From NCBI GenBank assembly GCA_002483105.1, contig DLHG01000010.1, positions 186,001 to 250,000 on the forward strand: 64,000 nucleotides of DNA, given 5' to 3'. This stretch comes from Bacteroidetes bacterium UBA7674 (GTDB lineage Bacteria > Bacteroidota > Bacteroidia > Chitinophagales > Chitinophagaceae). How positions within the stretch are numbered: position 1 is the first letter of the stretch; every line of letters starts with the position of its first letter. This document shows positions 35,478-43,900 of this stretch, one piece after another. The notes beneath the pieces are model-generated. The model saw only the letters and a list, made by a program, of their open reading frames with translations, searched no databases and was not told the DNA's origin. The translations under genes and the position numbers were made by a program.

Positions 35478-38400
35478 TTACTTGTAGTAAAACTTGTAGA
35501 AATTGAGGTATTGCGACACCGAATGATCTGCCAGCAACTTCTGGTAATTACTTGCCGATATCATGAATACCTGGTATTCGCTGCTTTGATATTCCCTGAA
35601 GACCTGTGAGGTAGCTTTCAGCCCATTCATATATTCTTTGGCTGTAGCAGCATTGGCGAACTTCTTCGTAACTACCACCCCCTCTTTCACAGCCAACATG
35701 TCAATACTACTTGTCAGGTTCGCCGCTTTGTGTTTAAATGTGTTGTAATCTCCTATGGCCGACATCATAGTTGTCGCCCTTGCGTCCTTACCGGGGAAGG
35801 ATACTATTACATAGTGTTCATTGTCGGGTTTGTACGCATATATCGGTGGCACTTCAGCAGTAGGCTTCGCTATCTCTACTTTCTCATCGATCTTGTTAAC
35901 ATTAACTACCGGTGGAGCTTTTACCGTATTGGTATCTATGACGTTTACAACCTTTTTACCAGTGTCAATTTTAGGTGTAACAGGCTTATTTTTATTCACA
36001 TACTCCAATACCGACTCAGCCCAGGCGCGCAATGTGTCATTGGCATTACCCTTAATGAAATCGCGCAGCAAGGTATCTGCCTGCGCATAGTTACCTGCGC
36101 CGGCATACGCCACACCTTCCATCACACGGAAGCGTTTATCATATCTCGGATCTTTATAACGCTGCCTACCGGTTTTCACCCTTTCCAATACTTCGCTGAA
36201 CTGGCGTTGTATCAGTAAAGCATAAGTAGCATCATAATAGTTGCCCACTGTTTCTTGTAATATCGAATTTGTTGGCAGGCCGGCACCATCTTCTGTCGGT
36301 TTTACCAAAGCCGCATATTGAGAATTAGGGAATTGCAACTTTATTTGCTCAGCATAAGACCTTGACTCAGGTATTTTACTCAGCCTTACAGACATCAGGT
36401 AATGAAGATATAGGGCGCGGTCTTTATCTTCGTGTTGTTTATATCTCACGTCTAATGTATCCAGCGCACGATCTGCCAGTTGGTAATCTTCCAGTTCGGT
36501 TATATAAGCATCACTAAGATCCACATACGCCTTTTGTATCATTTTGTTGGCTTTCTCCTTTTGTTCCGGAGAAGTCGGCAATAGCGACAGCAATGCATCT
36601 TCAGTAGGCAAACCATTTTCATCCAATGCCAATCCGTTCTCGTCTGTCAACTCTTCATCAGAAGTGTTGTTACCTCCATTACTCACGAAACCGATCGCCG
36701 ACATACGCCGCCAGTTATCTACAGCCGGCCGGTTTCCCCATATACGCTTAAACTCGTTCTGACCTTTCTTCATCTGGGTAGCATTGGCAAAGTACCAACC
36801 TGCTCCACCGCCTTGATTGAAGTCGTTCTGATTTTGATTCACATTATTCAGCCCTGCGTTCTCAGCATTAAAAATGCTGTCTTCCCGCTGACGTTGTAAG
36901 TCTTTTAAATGTTTACGGATGATCGCTCTTTGCTCTTTTTCAGGTAGTAAAGACATGGCCAGCAAGCTATCCTGGTTCTTGATCGTCAGGTATGGGCCTG
37001 TAACACTTGCCAACGCACCACTACGACGTGACGCTTCGATCACCGATTTATCATCCGGTGCGTATTTGAATAACATAGACGAGCTGTCGTATGCCGACTT
37101 CGCTGCTACATAGTCACCATTCAGGTAATGTATATCGCCCAATGCAGCGAAAGAAATTGCTTTTTGCTTTTTCGTTGACTTCGGAGAACTTATACTTTTT
37201 TGAAGATATACTAAAGCCTCATCGCTCTTGCCACTTTTAGAAGAAAGCTGCCCTAGCAAGAAATACACTTGCTCATAGTAGTTAGTGTATTTATAGTCTT
37301 TTAGTATTTTTTTCAGCGATGATATGGACTCATCTCTCGCCTCTCCCGATGCCATTGCATTGATCGCAATATTCTTCCGGGCATAGAAGTCCATTTCTAT
37401 TGCAGGATGAAGGTCAAGTGCTTTCTGGAAATTCTCGGTTGACGCAGCATATTCGTTCTGCGCCTGCAATATCTGTGCTCCCAGGTATGCCGCACGCTGG
37501 CGTTGGTCATCAGGCAGATAAGGATCGTCAGCTGCCGTCTGTAGTTGTGTACCTGCAGCTTTCATATTATTGTCATGAAGCATCAGGAAAGCCTTCTCCA
37601 TAGCCAAACGTCCCTTCAGATTTTCGGGAAACTTGGGATCTGAAGCAACCAGGTCAAGTACCGCTTCAGCATTTTCAGGTTGCCCTGCCCTCACAAAGGT
37701 CCTGGATAACCAAAGTATTGCATCATTATTTACGCTCTTGTGTTTCAGAAAGTCGAATGCAGATTCTTTTTCCTCTTCAAGTATAGAAACCTGTTCCTTT
37801 TTCTTAGAGCTGCCTGACGAAGATTTTTTCTTTTTATAACGGTCTTCCATCCCTATTATATAGCGGAAAGCCGTTGAAGCATTTTTATAATCACCTTTAT
37901 AGTAATATGCCTGTCCTAATAATAGGTACAGATCATCCGCCCACTTCGTCCGCGGGTCATGTATTTGTATACCCAAAGACACTTTATGGATAATACTATC
38001 CATATCCGGGGCTATCAGCGCGGAATCGAGATTGGGATTAAACGGATATAGGGCTATAAAGGAGTCTAAATTCTCCTTCCCGACTCGCTCCATATTGGCA
38101 TCGGCCTCCCGCATTTTATTATGCGCGTTAAAATAATAGTTGTACCGGGTAAACGAATTCTGTACGAGCTGCCTCGGTGCCGACCATTTCTTTTTCAGCA
38201 TTTTCTCGTTACTCCATGCCTTCTGCTTGCTCTGTATTTTCATCTCCAGGGCAAGGTTCATCTTTTGCTCCCGCTTCTTCAGCGCATCCTTCGCCAGTTT
38301 CTCCCGCTTCTCCCTACGGTCAGCAAGACTGTCGGCTCTTACCTTGCGCAGGGCGGTAAGGCTGTCTGTTATTACCTTCCGCGCAGCGACCGTACTATCC

Positions 38401-39074
38401 AATATCTGCTTGCGGGAGGCCAGCGTACTATCCCGCACCTTCTGCCGGAAAGCAGTGGTACTATCATTTATGTGCTTCCTGGCAGTGGCCATACTATCCG
38501 CACGTTTTTGGCGAACAAAGTCAACACTATCTGTATATCGTTTACTTTCCCTGTATTTCTTTATAGCCATCAACGAATCACTCCGCCGGGTCTGTACAAT
38601 TTTTATGCTATCCCGAATAGCATCGCGTATAGCACTCACACTGTCACTTATTCTATCCCGCTCTGCTTTTTGGGCCGCAACTATTTGCTCACGTTCTGTC
38701 CGCACACTATCCAGCCGGGCAGTTCTCTCTTTTTCAACACTATCCTTGTACCTGCGGCTTTCTTTATAGCTCCGCACTGCTGCCATACTATCCGCCCGGC
38801 GGTCCCTTACAGCCGCTATGCTATCTGCCACCCTTTTACGGGCTGCAGTAGTGCTATCAGTAATACGTTCGCGTGCTGCTTTTGCACTATCAGCTGAACG
38901 CTCCCTGGCCAGTTTCAACGCCTGGGCTTCAGCTTTTTTTACATTTTGTACAGAGTCTAGTATTTGTTGCGTTCGTTTGTCGTTACCACCCTTCTTCTGG
39001 GCATAGGAAGGCAAGCCCGTAAACAGGCCTGCAAATACAAATAATATATAGATTAATCCTAACTTAAACCTCAA
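35478..39074 (-). CDS. porW: PorW/SprE-type T9SS component with long 11-residue repeat
   Basis: About 1198 residues from a TTG at 39074 that gives a signal peptide (FKLGLIYILFVFAGLFTGLPSYAQ). A farther TTG at 39191 coincides with a promoter -7 motif and is unlikely. Residues about 40-250 are a charged helical repeat with Asp-Ser every 11 residues. The rest matches PorW/SprE: NSFTRYNYYFNAHNKM, then TPR-like helices (LYLLLGQAYYYKGDYKNA), and a conserved C-terminus (HYVIVSFPGK ... YLNFYKFYYK). PorW/SprE proteins link T9SS and gliding machinery. The long repeat is unusual in size. Confidence 0.8.
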   Translation of the reverse strand: MRFKLGLIYILFVFAGLFTGLPSYAQKKGGNDKRTQQILDSVQNVKKAEAQALKLARERSADSAKAARERITDSTTAARKRVADSIAAVRDRRADSMAAVRSYKESRRYKDSVEKERTARLDSVRTEREQIVAAQKAERDRISDSVSAIRDAIRDSIKIVQTRRSDSLMAIKKYRESKRYTDSVDFVRQKRADSMATARKHINDSTTAFRQKVRDSTLASRKQILDSTVAARKVITDSLTALRKVRADSLADRREKREKLAKDALKKREQKMNLALEMKIQSKQKAWSNEKMLKKKWSAPRQLVQNSFTRYNYYFNAHNKMREADANMERVGKENLDSFIALYPFNPNLDSALIAPDMDSIIHKVSLGIQIHDPRTKWADDLYLLLGQAYYYKGDYKNASTAFRYIIGMEDRYKKKKSSSGSSKKKEQVSILEEEKESAFDFLKHKSVNNDAILWLSRTFVRAGQPENAEAVLDLVASDPKFPENLKGRLAMEKAFLMLHDNNMKAAGTQLQTAADDPYLPDDQRQRAAYLGAQILQAQNEYAASTENFQKALDLHPAIEMDFYARKNIAINAMASGEARDESISSLKKILKDYKYTNYYEQVYFLLGQLSSKSGKSDEALVYLQKSISSPKSTKKQKAISFAALGDIHYLNGDYVAAKSAYDSSSMLFKYAPDDKSVIEASRRSGALASVTGPYLTIKNQDSLLAMSLLPEKEQRAIIRKHLKDLQRQREDSIFNAENAGLNNVNQNQNDFNQGGGAGWYFANATQMKKGQNEFKRIWGNRPAVDNWRRMSAIGFVSNGGNNTSDEELTDENGLALDENGLPTEDALLSLLPTSPEQKEKANKMIQKAYVDLSDAYITELEDYQLADRALDTLDVRYKQHEDKDRALYLHYLMSVRLSKIPESRSYAEQIKLQFPNSQYAALVKPTEDGAGLPTNSILQETVGNYYDATYALLIQRQFSEVLERVKTGRQRYKDPRYDKRFRVMEGVAYAGAGNYAQADTLLRDFIKGNANDTLRAWAESVLEYVNKNKPVTPKIDTGKKVVNVIDTNTVKAPPVVNVNKIDEKVEIAKPTAEVPPIYAYKPDNEHYVIVSFPGKDARATTMMSAIGDYNTFKHKAANLTSSIDMLAVKEGVVVTKKFANAATAKEYMNGLKATSQVFREYQSSEYQVFMISASNYQKLLADHSVSQYLNFYKFYYK
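38303..38957 (-). repeat. Hendecad (11-residue, 33-bp) coding repeat in porW
   Basis: The encoded motif (A/R)DSxxAxRxxx recurs with Asp-Ser spaced exactly 11 residues apart for most of about 17 units. Two longer 16-residue steps both contain YxESxRYxDS, and they lie 71 residues apart, suggesting a higher-order duplication. Eleven residues are three helical turns, as in right-handed coiled coils. On the plus strand the repeat shows as recurring ACTATC hexamers. Confidence 0.85.
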
Positions 39075-39178
39075 ACCCGGGGTACCTTTTTGCTTTATAC
39101 TATAATAACCCAATAACGTGAAAAATATTATAAATACAACACATTTTTCCTTAAAAATAATACTTGGGGCAATTGTTC

Positions 39179-39186
39179 CAAAAGTA
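39179..39186 (-). promoter_or_regulatory. Candidate -7 element for porW
   Basis: TACTTTTG on the minus strand fits TAnnTTTG. It overlaps the alternative far TTG start, which argues for the internal TTG at 39074 and a leader of roughly 100 bases. Confidence 0.45.
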
Positions 39187-39319
39187 GTCAAAAATGCCTA
39201 ATTTAACTTTCCCATTTTATAGTAGGTACGCAATTCATTTATACGCTTACCACTCCATTTTATTCACAATTTCTATACGGCATGCCAGGCAATATGTATC
39301 TTGCGTGCAAGGATAACAG

Positions 39320-39841
39320 ATGAGCAATAAACAGTCTGCAAGGCCGGGTGTGTGGAAGAAGCTAAATTCGCACTACCGGCTGATATTTATAGATGATGAG
39401 TCGTTGGAAGAGGTGGCCTCTTTCAGGTTGACGCTTCGTAAATTATACGTTCTGTTTAGTGTGGTGTTTGTAATAGTAGTGACCATTACTGTTTGCTTGT
39501 TGCTGATTACGCCATTGAAGTATTATATACCCGGATATGGCAACAACAAGACGAACATTCAAATGTTGCGGCTGAAGAAAAATGTTGATTCATTATCCGA
39601 CCTCGTTGCTGCACAACAGGAGTATGAGGCGAACATCAGGAACGTGATCAACGGGAAGTATGACGGGGAACCGGACACTACCAAACTGGATATGACGTTG
39701 GTGAGGAAAGAGGCCATGGCCATCTTCCCGAAAAATGAAGACATAAAGAAGAAGGCAATAGAAGAAGTAAAAAAAGAAACACCACAACACATAAGAAAAG
39801 ACAGCACCGGAAATGAACAACCCGCAACGCAGCAACAATAG
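39320..39841 (+). CDS. Membrane-anchor region of M23-peptidase-like protein, catalytic domain absent
   Basis: 173 residues: short cytoplasmic part (YRLIFIDDESLEEVASFRL), TM at about 45-68, TPLKYYIPGYGN, then a coiled coil (MLRLKKNVDSLSDLVAA) and a polar tail. In other Bacteroidota the same front end is followed by an M23 LytM-type endopeptidase; here the gene ends without it. The last 29 bases overlap the atpZ gene. It may be a scaffold or the remnant of a truncation. Confidence 0.6.
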   Translation: MSNKQSARPGVWKKLNSHYRLIFIDDESLEEVASFRLTLRKLYVLFSVVFVIVVTITVCLLLITPLKYYIPGYGNNKTNIQMLRLKKNVDSLSDLVAAQQEYEANIRNVINGKYDGEPDTTKLDMTLVRKEAMAIFPKNEDIKKKAIEEVKKETPQHIRKDSTGNEQPATQQQ

Positions 39842-40028
39842 CAACACCATGAAGTATGCCGGCCTGGCTACCACATGGTTGGTAACATTGGGTGTTGCCG
39901 TGTGGCTCGGTATAAAGATTGATGAATGGACGAAATTAAATCCCCTATTCACTATTCTATTACCTACCGTAGCAGTAATATCGCTGCTCTGGCAAATAAT
40001 AAAAGAATTCAGCAAACCGAAAAAATGA
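39813..40028 (+). CDS. AtpZ/AtpI-family protein
   Basis: 71 residues, two membrane segments (YAGLATTWLVTLGVAVWLGIK and FTILLPTVAVISLLWQII) with the family motif GxxxDxW (GIKIDEWTKL). Members assist ATP-synthase c-ring assembly or Mg2+ supply. Here atpB and the rest of the ATP-synthase genes do not follow. Stop overlaps the next start (ATGA). Confidence 0.85.
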   Translation: MNNPQRSNNSNTMKYAGLATTWLVTLGVAVWLGIKIDEWTKLNPLFTILLPTVAVISLLWQIIKEFSKPKK

Positions 40029-40393
40029 ACAAAGGCTTTTTAGTGATTACAGTTACTACACTTTTACTGCTGTCTGCAGTATTTTTTTTCCTTGCCCCGG
40101 TATTTGACAGAACAGCACTACATATAGGGAACATTGTTATGTCGGTATTATCGCTTGCTTCATATACAATAATAACGAAGCAGCTCAGCGCAAGGCCTAT
40201 GGCTTTTGTCAGAAGTGTTTCTGCGGCTAGCTACCTCAAGATACTGGTATGCGTGATAGGCATACTCACCTATATCATGATCAACCGCCCCGATGTACAT
40301 AAGCCATCAATTTTTATGTTGATGGGCATTTACGCAGTATATACTATAATAGAAACAATTTTCGTTCAAAGACTGGCAAGAAAGACCAAGTGA
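40025..40393 (+). CDS. Small four-TM membrane protein next to atpZ
   Basis: 122 residues from ATG at 40025. Four membrane segments (FLVITVTTLLLLSAVFFFLAP, IVMSVLSLASYTII, YLKILVCVIGILTYIM, IFMLMGIYAVYTIIE). Resembles the unnamed protein often found between atpZ and atpB in Bacteroidota. Function unknown. Coupled to atpZ and to the next gene. Confidence 0.65.
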   Translation: MNKGFLVITVTTLLLLSAVFFFLAPVFDRTALHIGNIVMSVLSLASYTIITKQLSARPMAFVRSVSAASYLKILVCVIGILTYIMINRPDVHKPSIFMLMGIYAVYTIIETIFVQRLARKTK

Positions 40394-41019
40394 TGAAGAA
40401 ACAGGAAACCTCTTTGGGTTTATTAGCAGATTTTTTACCGGAGCGCAGCTTCGAGATGGTAGCCCCCTTTTTCAGGGATCATAAAGTACACCTCACCCTG
40501 ACACAGGAGCGCAAGAGTGTACTGGGCGATTATCGTAACCCCACGCCCGACTACCCGCACCACCGTATCAGTATCAATATCAACCTGAACAAGTACAATT
40601 TCCTCATTACCCTGCTGCACGAGTTGGCGCACATGCTTACGTATGTACACTTTCAGAACAATGTACCCCCGCATGGTAAGGAGTGGAAGACCCAGTTCAG
40701 GCATATATTAGTACCCTTCATGGGCAAGCGCTTCTTCCCGGCCGACGTGGAAGCTGCCGTACTGGCCTACCTGCGCAACCCTGCCGCCAGTACTTGTACC
40801 GACCCGAGGTTATACAAAGCACTATACCGCTACGACGAACGCAAGCCCGGCTACACATTGGTAGATGACATAAAGCCCAATGGCCTTTTTGAAATAGAAG
40901 GTGGCCGCCGATTCCAGAAAGTAGAAAGCCTTCGTACCCGAAGCCGTTGTAAAGAACTGGCAACCGGCAGGATGTACTTCTTCCAGGGCATTGTAGAAGT
41001 AAGATCGGTTAGAAAGTAA
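40393..41019 (+). CDS. SprT-like domain protein
   Basis: About 208 residues. Zinc-metalloprotease-like motif HELAH at 76-80 in LLHELAHMLTYVHF, then HGKEWKTQFRHIL and a C-terminal zinc-ribbon-like part (RSRCKELATGRMYFFQG). SprT-like proteins include SPRTN-type DNA-protein crosslink peptidases, but bacterial members are poorly characterised. Start overlaps the previous stop (TGATG). Ends in a hairpin terminator. Confidence 0.85.
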   Translation: MKKQETSLGLLADFLPERSFEMVAPFFRDHKVHLTLTQERKSVLGDYRNPTPDYPHHRISININLNKYNFLITLLHELAHMLTYVHFQNNVPPHGKEWKTQFRHILVPFMGKRFFPADVEAAVLAYLRNPAASTCTDPRLYKALYRYDERKPGYTLVDDIKPNGLFEIEGGRRFQKVESLRTRSRCKELATGRMYFFQGIVEVRSVRK

Positions 41020-41048
41020 TATATCTAAATAGTTAATAAAATAATAGC

Positions 41049-41076
41049 AAATAGCCTTCAGTTGAAGGCTATTTTT
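41049..41076 (+). terminator. Rho-independent terminator after SprT-like gene
   Basis: AAATAGCCTTC / GAAGGCTATTT stem with AGTT loop followed by TTTTT. Confidence 0.8.
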
Positions 41077-41173
41077 CATTGACTACCCCATAGTCTATCA
41101 ACTTATCACCAATTAACCTATCAACTATAAAAAACTACCCCATTCAGGGTTATCAGTTTAATATTAGTTTGGC

Positions 41174-41181
41174 TACTTTTG
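41174..41181 (+). promoter_or_regulatory. Candidate -7 element for M13 peptidase
   Basis: TACTTTTG fits TAnnTTTG 24 bases before the ATG at 41205. It overlaps an in-frame TTG, ruling that TTG out as the start. Confidence 0.5.
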
Positions 41182-41204
41182 TCTTTCCTAAAAATTATAA
41201 TAAA

Positions 41205-43259
41205 ATGAATTTGAAGCACGTATTGCTTGCAAGTACAGCGGTAGTGGCTATGGCATCTTGCCAGAACAACGCCAATAAAACCGAAGAGAAGAAAGCAGAG
41301 GAGATCAAACTGATCGACCTGGCTAACCTGGATACCACAGTTAGCCCGGGTGAGAATTTTTTCCTGTACGCTAACGGTGGTTGGTTGAAGACTAATGAAA
41401 TTCCGGGCGACCAGACAAGGTGGGGCAGTTTTAACCAGCTTATAGAAAACAACCAGAATAAATTGCGTGGCTTACTGGATGAGGCTGCCGCAAAAAAAGA
41501 TGCAGCTAAAGGTAGTGCAGAGCAAAAAGTAGGTGATCTATACCGCAGTGCAATGGATACTGTTGCTATTAATAAGGCAGGAATCGCGCCAATGAATCCG
41601 TTACTGGCGAGAATAGATGCTATTACTGATGCCAATGGCGTGATGAAAGAAATAGCAGCTATGCAAACGCAAGGCCTGAGCGAATTGTTTGGTATGGCTA
41701 TCGGCCCTGACGACAAGAACGTTACTAAGCTGATACCGCAATTCTACCAGGGTGGCATTGGTCTTCCTGACAGAGACTACTATACCAAGACGGATGCGGC
41801 TACTGCTGAGATACGTGAAGCATATAAAAAATACCAAGTCGAGCTTCTGAAACTAATGGGACTGGATGAAGCTACAGCTACTAAAGATGCTGCGGAGATC
41901 TACAAGTTGGAAGAAACTTTAGCTAAAGCTTCAATGACTCGTGTAGAAATGCGTGACCCATATAAGCTGTATAATAAGTTCAGCATTGACGGCGCTATGA
42001 AAGCTACTCCGGGTGTTGACTGGAAAACATTGTTCGCCGACCTGAAGATTGGCAGCCAGGACAGCCTGATAATAGCTACCACTAACTTCTTTAAAGAAGT
42101 AGGAAAGCAACTGAAAGCAACTCCTGTTGATGTTTGGAAAAAGTACCTGAAGTTCCACGCTGTTAATGATATGACTCCCTACCTGAGCAGCAACTTCGAC
42201 GAACTGCATTTCGGTTTCTATGGTAAAACAGTTAGCGGACAGAAAGAACAAAAGCCTCGTTGGAAACGCACTTTAGGCGTTGTTGACGGTGCTCTGGGTG
42301 ATCTTGTAGGTAAAATGTATGTTGACAAGCACTTTAAGCCGGAAGCAAAAGAGCGCATGATGGAGCTGGTGAACAACCTGCAACAAACTTATGGTGAGCG
42401 TATCGACCGCCTTGACTGGATGAGCGACAGCACAAAGAAAAAAGCACACGCCAAGCTGAATACCTTCATGAAGAAGATCGGCTATCCTGACAAATGGAAA
42501 GACTACAGCAAATTGGAAATAGTGGGCAACGACTATGTAAAGAACATTCTTGCTACTTCTGCGTTTGAATATGACTATACTATCTCTAAGCTGGGCCGCC
42601 CTGTTGACAAAACAGAATGGCAGATGACTCCGCCTACGGTGAACGCATATTACAATCCTGCTTTCAACGAGATCGTATTCCCTGCGGGCATCCTCCAATT
42701 CCCATTCTTTGATGGTAATGCGGATGACGCGATCAACTATGGTGGTATTGGTGGCGTAATAGGCCACGAAATGACACACGGCTTCGACGACCAGGGCCGC
42801 CAATACGCTGCTGATGGTAACCTGCAAGATTGGTGGGGACCATTGGACGCTAAGAACTTCAATGAGAAAGCTGCTGTTGTTATCAAACAATATAACGACT
42901 TCACGATCCTCGATTCAGTTCACGTTAATGGCGAACTGACGCTGGGCGAGAATCTTGCTGACCTTGGCGGACTTGCAATTGCTTACGAAGCATTCAAGAA
43001 AACAAAACAAGGCAAAAGCGAAGAGAAGATAGACGGCTTTACACCAGACCAACGTTTCTTCCTGAGCTGGGCACAGGTGTGGCGCGCTAAGTCAACTGAT
43101 AAGGAAGCACGCTTACGCATCAATACCGATCCTCACTCACCGAGTGAAGCGCGTTGCAATGGCCCTCTGAGCAACATGCCTGAATTCTACAAGGCATTCA
43201 ACGTGAAGGAAGGCGACAAAATGTGGCGTCCTGAAAGTGAAAGGGCTAAAGTTTGGTAA
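41205..43259 (+). CDS. M13-family (neprilysin-like) metallopeptidase lipoprotein
   Basis: About 684 residues. SPII signal with lipobox MASC (NLKHVLLASTAVVAMASC), so it is anchored in the envelope. Zinc motif HEMTHGFDDQG, third ligand in GENLADLGGL, and the substrate-binding NAYYNP are all intact. Cleaves short peptides, probably in the periplasm. Ends in a strong terminator. Confidence 0.95.
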   Translation: MNLKHVLLASTAVVAMASCQNNANKTEEKKAEEIKLIDLANLDTTVSPGENFFLYANGGWLKTNEIPGDQTRWGSFNQLIENNQNKLRGLLDEAAAKKDAAKGSAEQKVGDLYRSAMDTVAINKAGIAPMNPLLARIDAITDANGVMKEIAAMQTQGLSELFGMAIGPDDKNVTKLIPQFYQGGIGLPDRDYYTKTDAATAEIREAYKKYQVELLKLMGLDEATATKDAAEIYKLEETLAKASMTRVEMRDPYKLYNKFSIDGAMKATPGVDWKTLFADLKIGSQDSLIIATTNFFKEVGKQLKATPVDVWKKYLKFHAVNDMTPYLSSNFDELHFGFYGKTVSGQKEQKPRWKRTLGVVDGALGDLVGKMYVDKHFKPEAKERMMELVNNLQQTYGERIDRLDWMSDSTKKKAHAKLNTFMKKIGYPDKWKDYSKLEIVGNDYVKNILATSAFEYDYTISKLGRPVDKTEWQMTPPTVNAYYNPAFNEIVFPAGILQFPFFDGNADDAINYGGIGGVIGHEMTHGFDDQGRQYAADGNLQDWWGPLDAKNFNEKAAVVIKQYNDFTILDSVHVNGELTLGENLADLGGLAIAYEAFKKTKQGKSEEKIDGFTPDQRFFLSWAQVWRAKSTDKEARLRINTDPHSPSEARCNGPLSNMPEFYKAFNVKEGDKMWRPESERAKVW

Positions 43260-43283
43260 AACCATAATAGAATACATAGAGTA

Positions 43284-43315
43284 CATCCTCCCGACTTAGC
43301 CGGGAGGATTTTTTT
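43284..43315 (+). terminator. Rho-independent terminator after M13 peptidase
   Basis: ATCCTCCCG / CGGGAGGAT stem followed by seven T residues. Confidence 0.88.
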
Positions 43316-43680
43316 GATCAGAAAAATACAATCCCCTTCTGGTTGAAGTGTTTAGCGCTGCGTCACTTCAATCTAACCAATAGAAACCAGGACTCCGTCC
43401 GGCAGCACTCATTCCGAAGCTTGGTAGCGGAACCTTTCTCCGTTGTTGGTCGCCTGACCAACAACTTCTTGCGAAAAACGCCCCGTCCATTCCCCTTCTG
43501 TCGGGCGTTACCACCCGACATACTCGCGCCTCAAATGTGCATATCATTTTTTGCTGCCCGACAGGCATTTGGGTATCTTTACACAAGCCAAATACCCACC
43601 CTTCAGCGGGATGAGGCTGAGTAGGTAGCTCGTGAACAGCCAATAACACTTACACATACTGAAACCCGCTACCACTAAGG
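43316..43680. repeat. Structured intergenic element, probably a Bacteroidota repeat
   Basis: No plausible gene. At least four hairpins follow each other: TTGAAGTG/CACTTCAA (43343-43371), GTTGTTGGTC/GACCAACAAC with GCCT loop (43442-43465), TGTCGGG/CCCGACA (43499-43520) and TGGGTAT/ATACCCA (43570-43598). Conceptual translations of both strands (for example QMPVGQQKMICTF on the minus strand) resemble spurious peptides I recall being annotated in many Bacteroidota intergenic regions, which suggests a dispersed repeat or noncoding RNA. Unverified recall. Confidence 0.55.
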
Positions 43681-43710
43681 ATTTCACCAGAACAAAGCTG
43701 GCACTAAGCA

Positions 43711-43799
43711 GCACTTACATAGCACAAAACAGCACTCACACAGCACAAGACGGCACTTACGCAGCACAAGCAAGCACTTACACGGCACAGGGCGGCACT
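43711..43799 (+). repeat. Minisatellite, four 21-bp tandem units plus partial
   Basis: Consensus GCACTTACACAGCACAAGACG, with units at 43711, 43732, 43753 and 43774 and a partial fifth at 43795. The array is bracketed by CACTAAGGATT (about 43674 and 43796). A stop codon lies upstream in the only frame with 7-residue repeats, so it is not coding. Variable number of units is expected by slippage. Confidence 0.85.
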
Positions 43800-43900
43800 A
43801 AGGATTAAACTCAAAAAATTTTTAGGGAAAATTATGGTTTAGTGTGTCTTAGGATAAACGGGGTTTTTCCCCATATCCTCCAACACTAAAATGTCTAAAT

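Noticed and set aside
39813..41019. Start of an ATP synthase operon
   Set aside because: Only AtpZ and a small membrane protein are present; an SprT-like gene and a terminator follow instead of atpB.
41081..41140. Short repeats CTATCAACT and CTACCCCAT in the leader of the M13 gene
   Set aside because: Two copies each of 9-base words in a low-complexity leader; could be chance.
43343..43649. Overlapping 93-residue ORFs on both strands in the M13-vWA gap
   Set aside because: Neither has a start context, domain or composition like neighbouring genes; the region is better explained as a hairpin-rich intergenic element.
43711..43799. Tandem 21-bp repeats as a CRISPR array
   Set aside because: Units are contiguous without unique spacers and are too short; no cas genes. 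It is a minisatellite.
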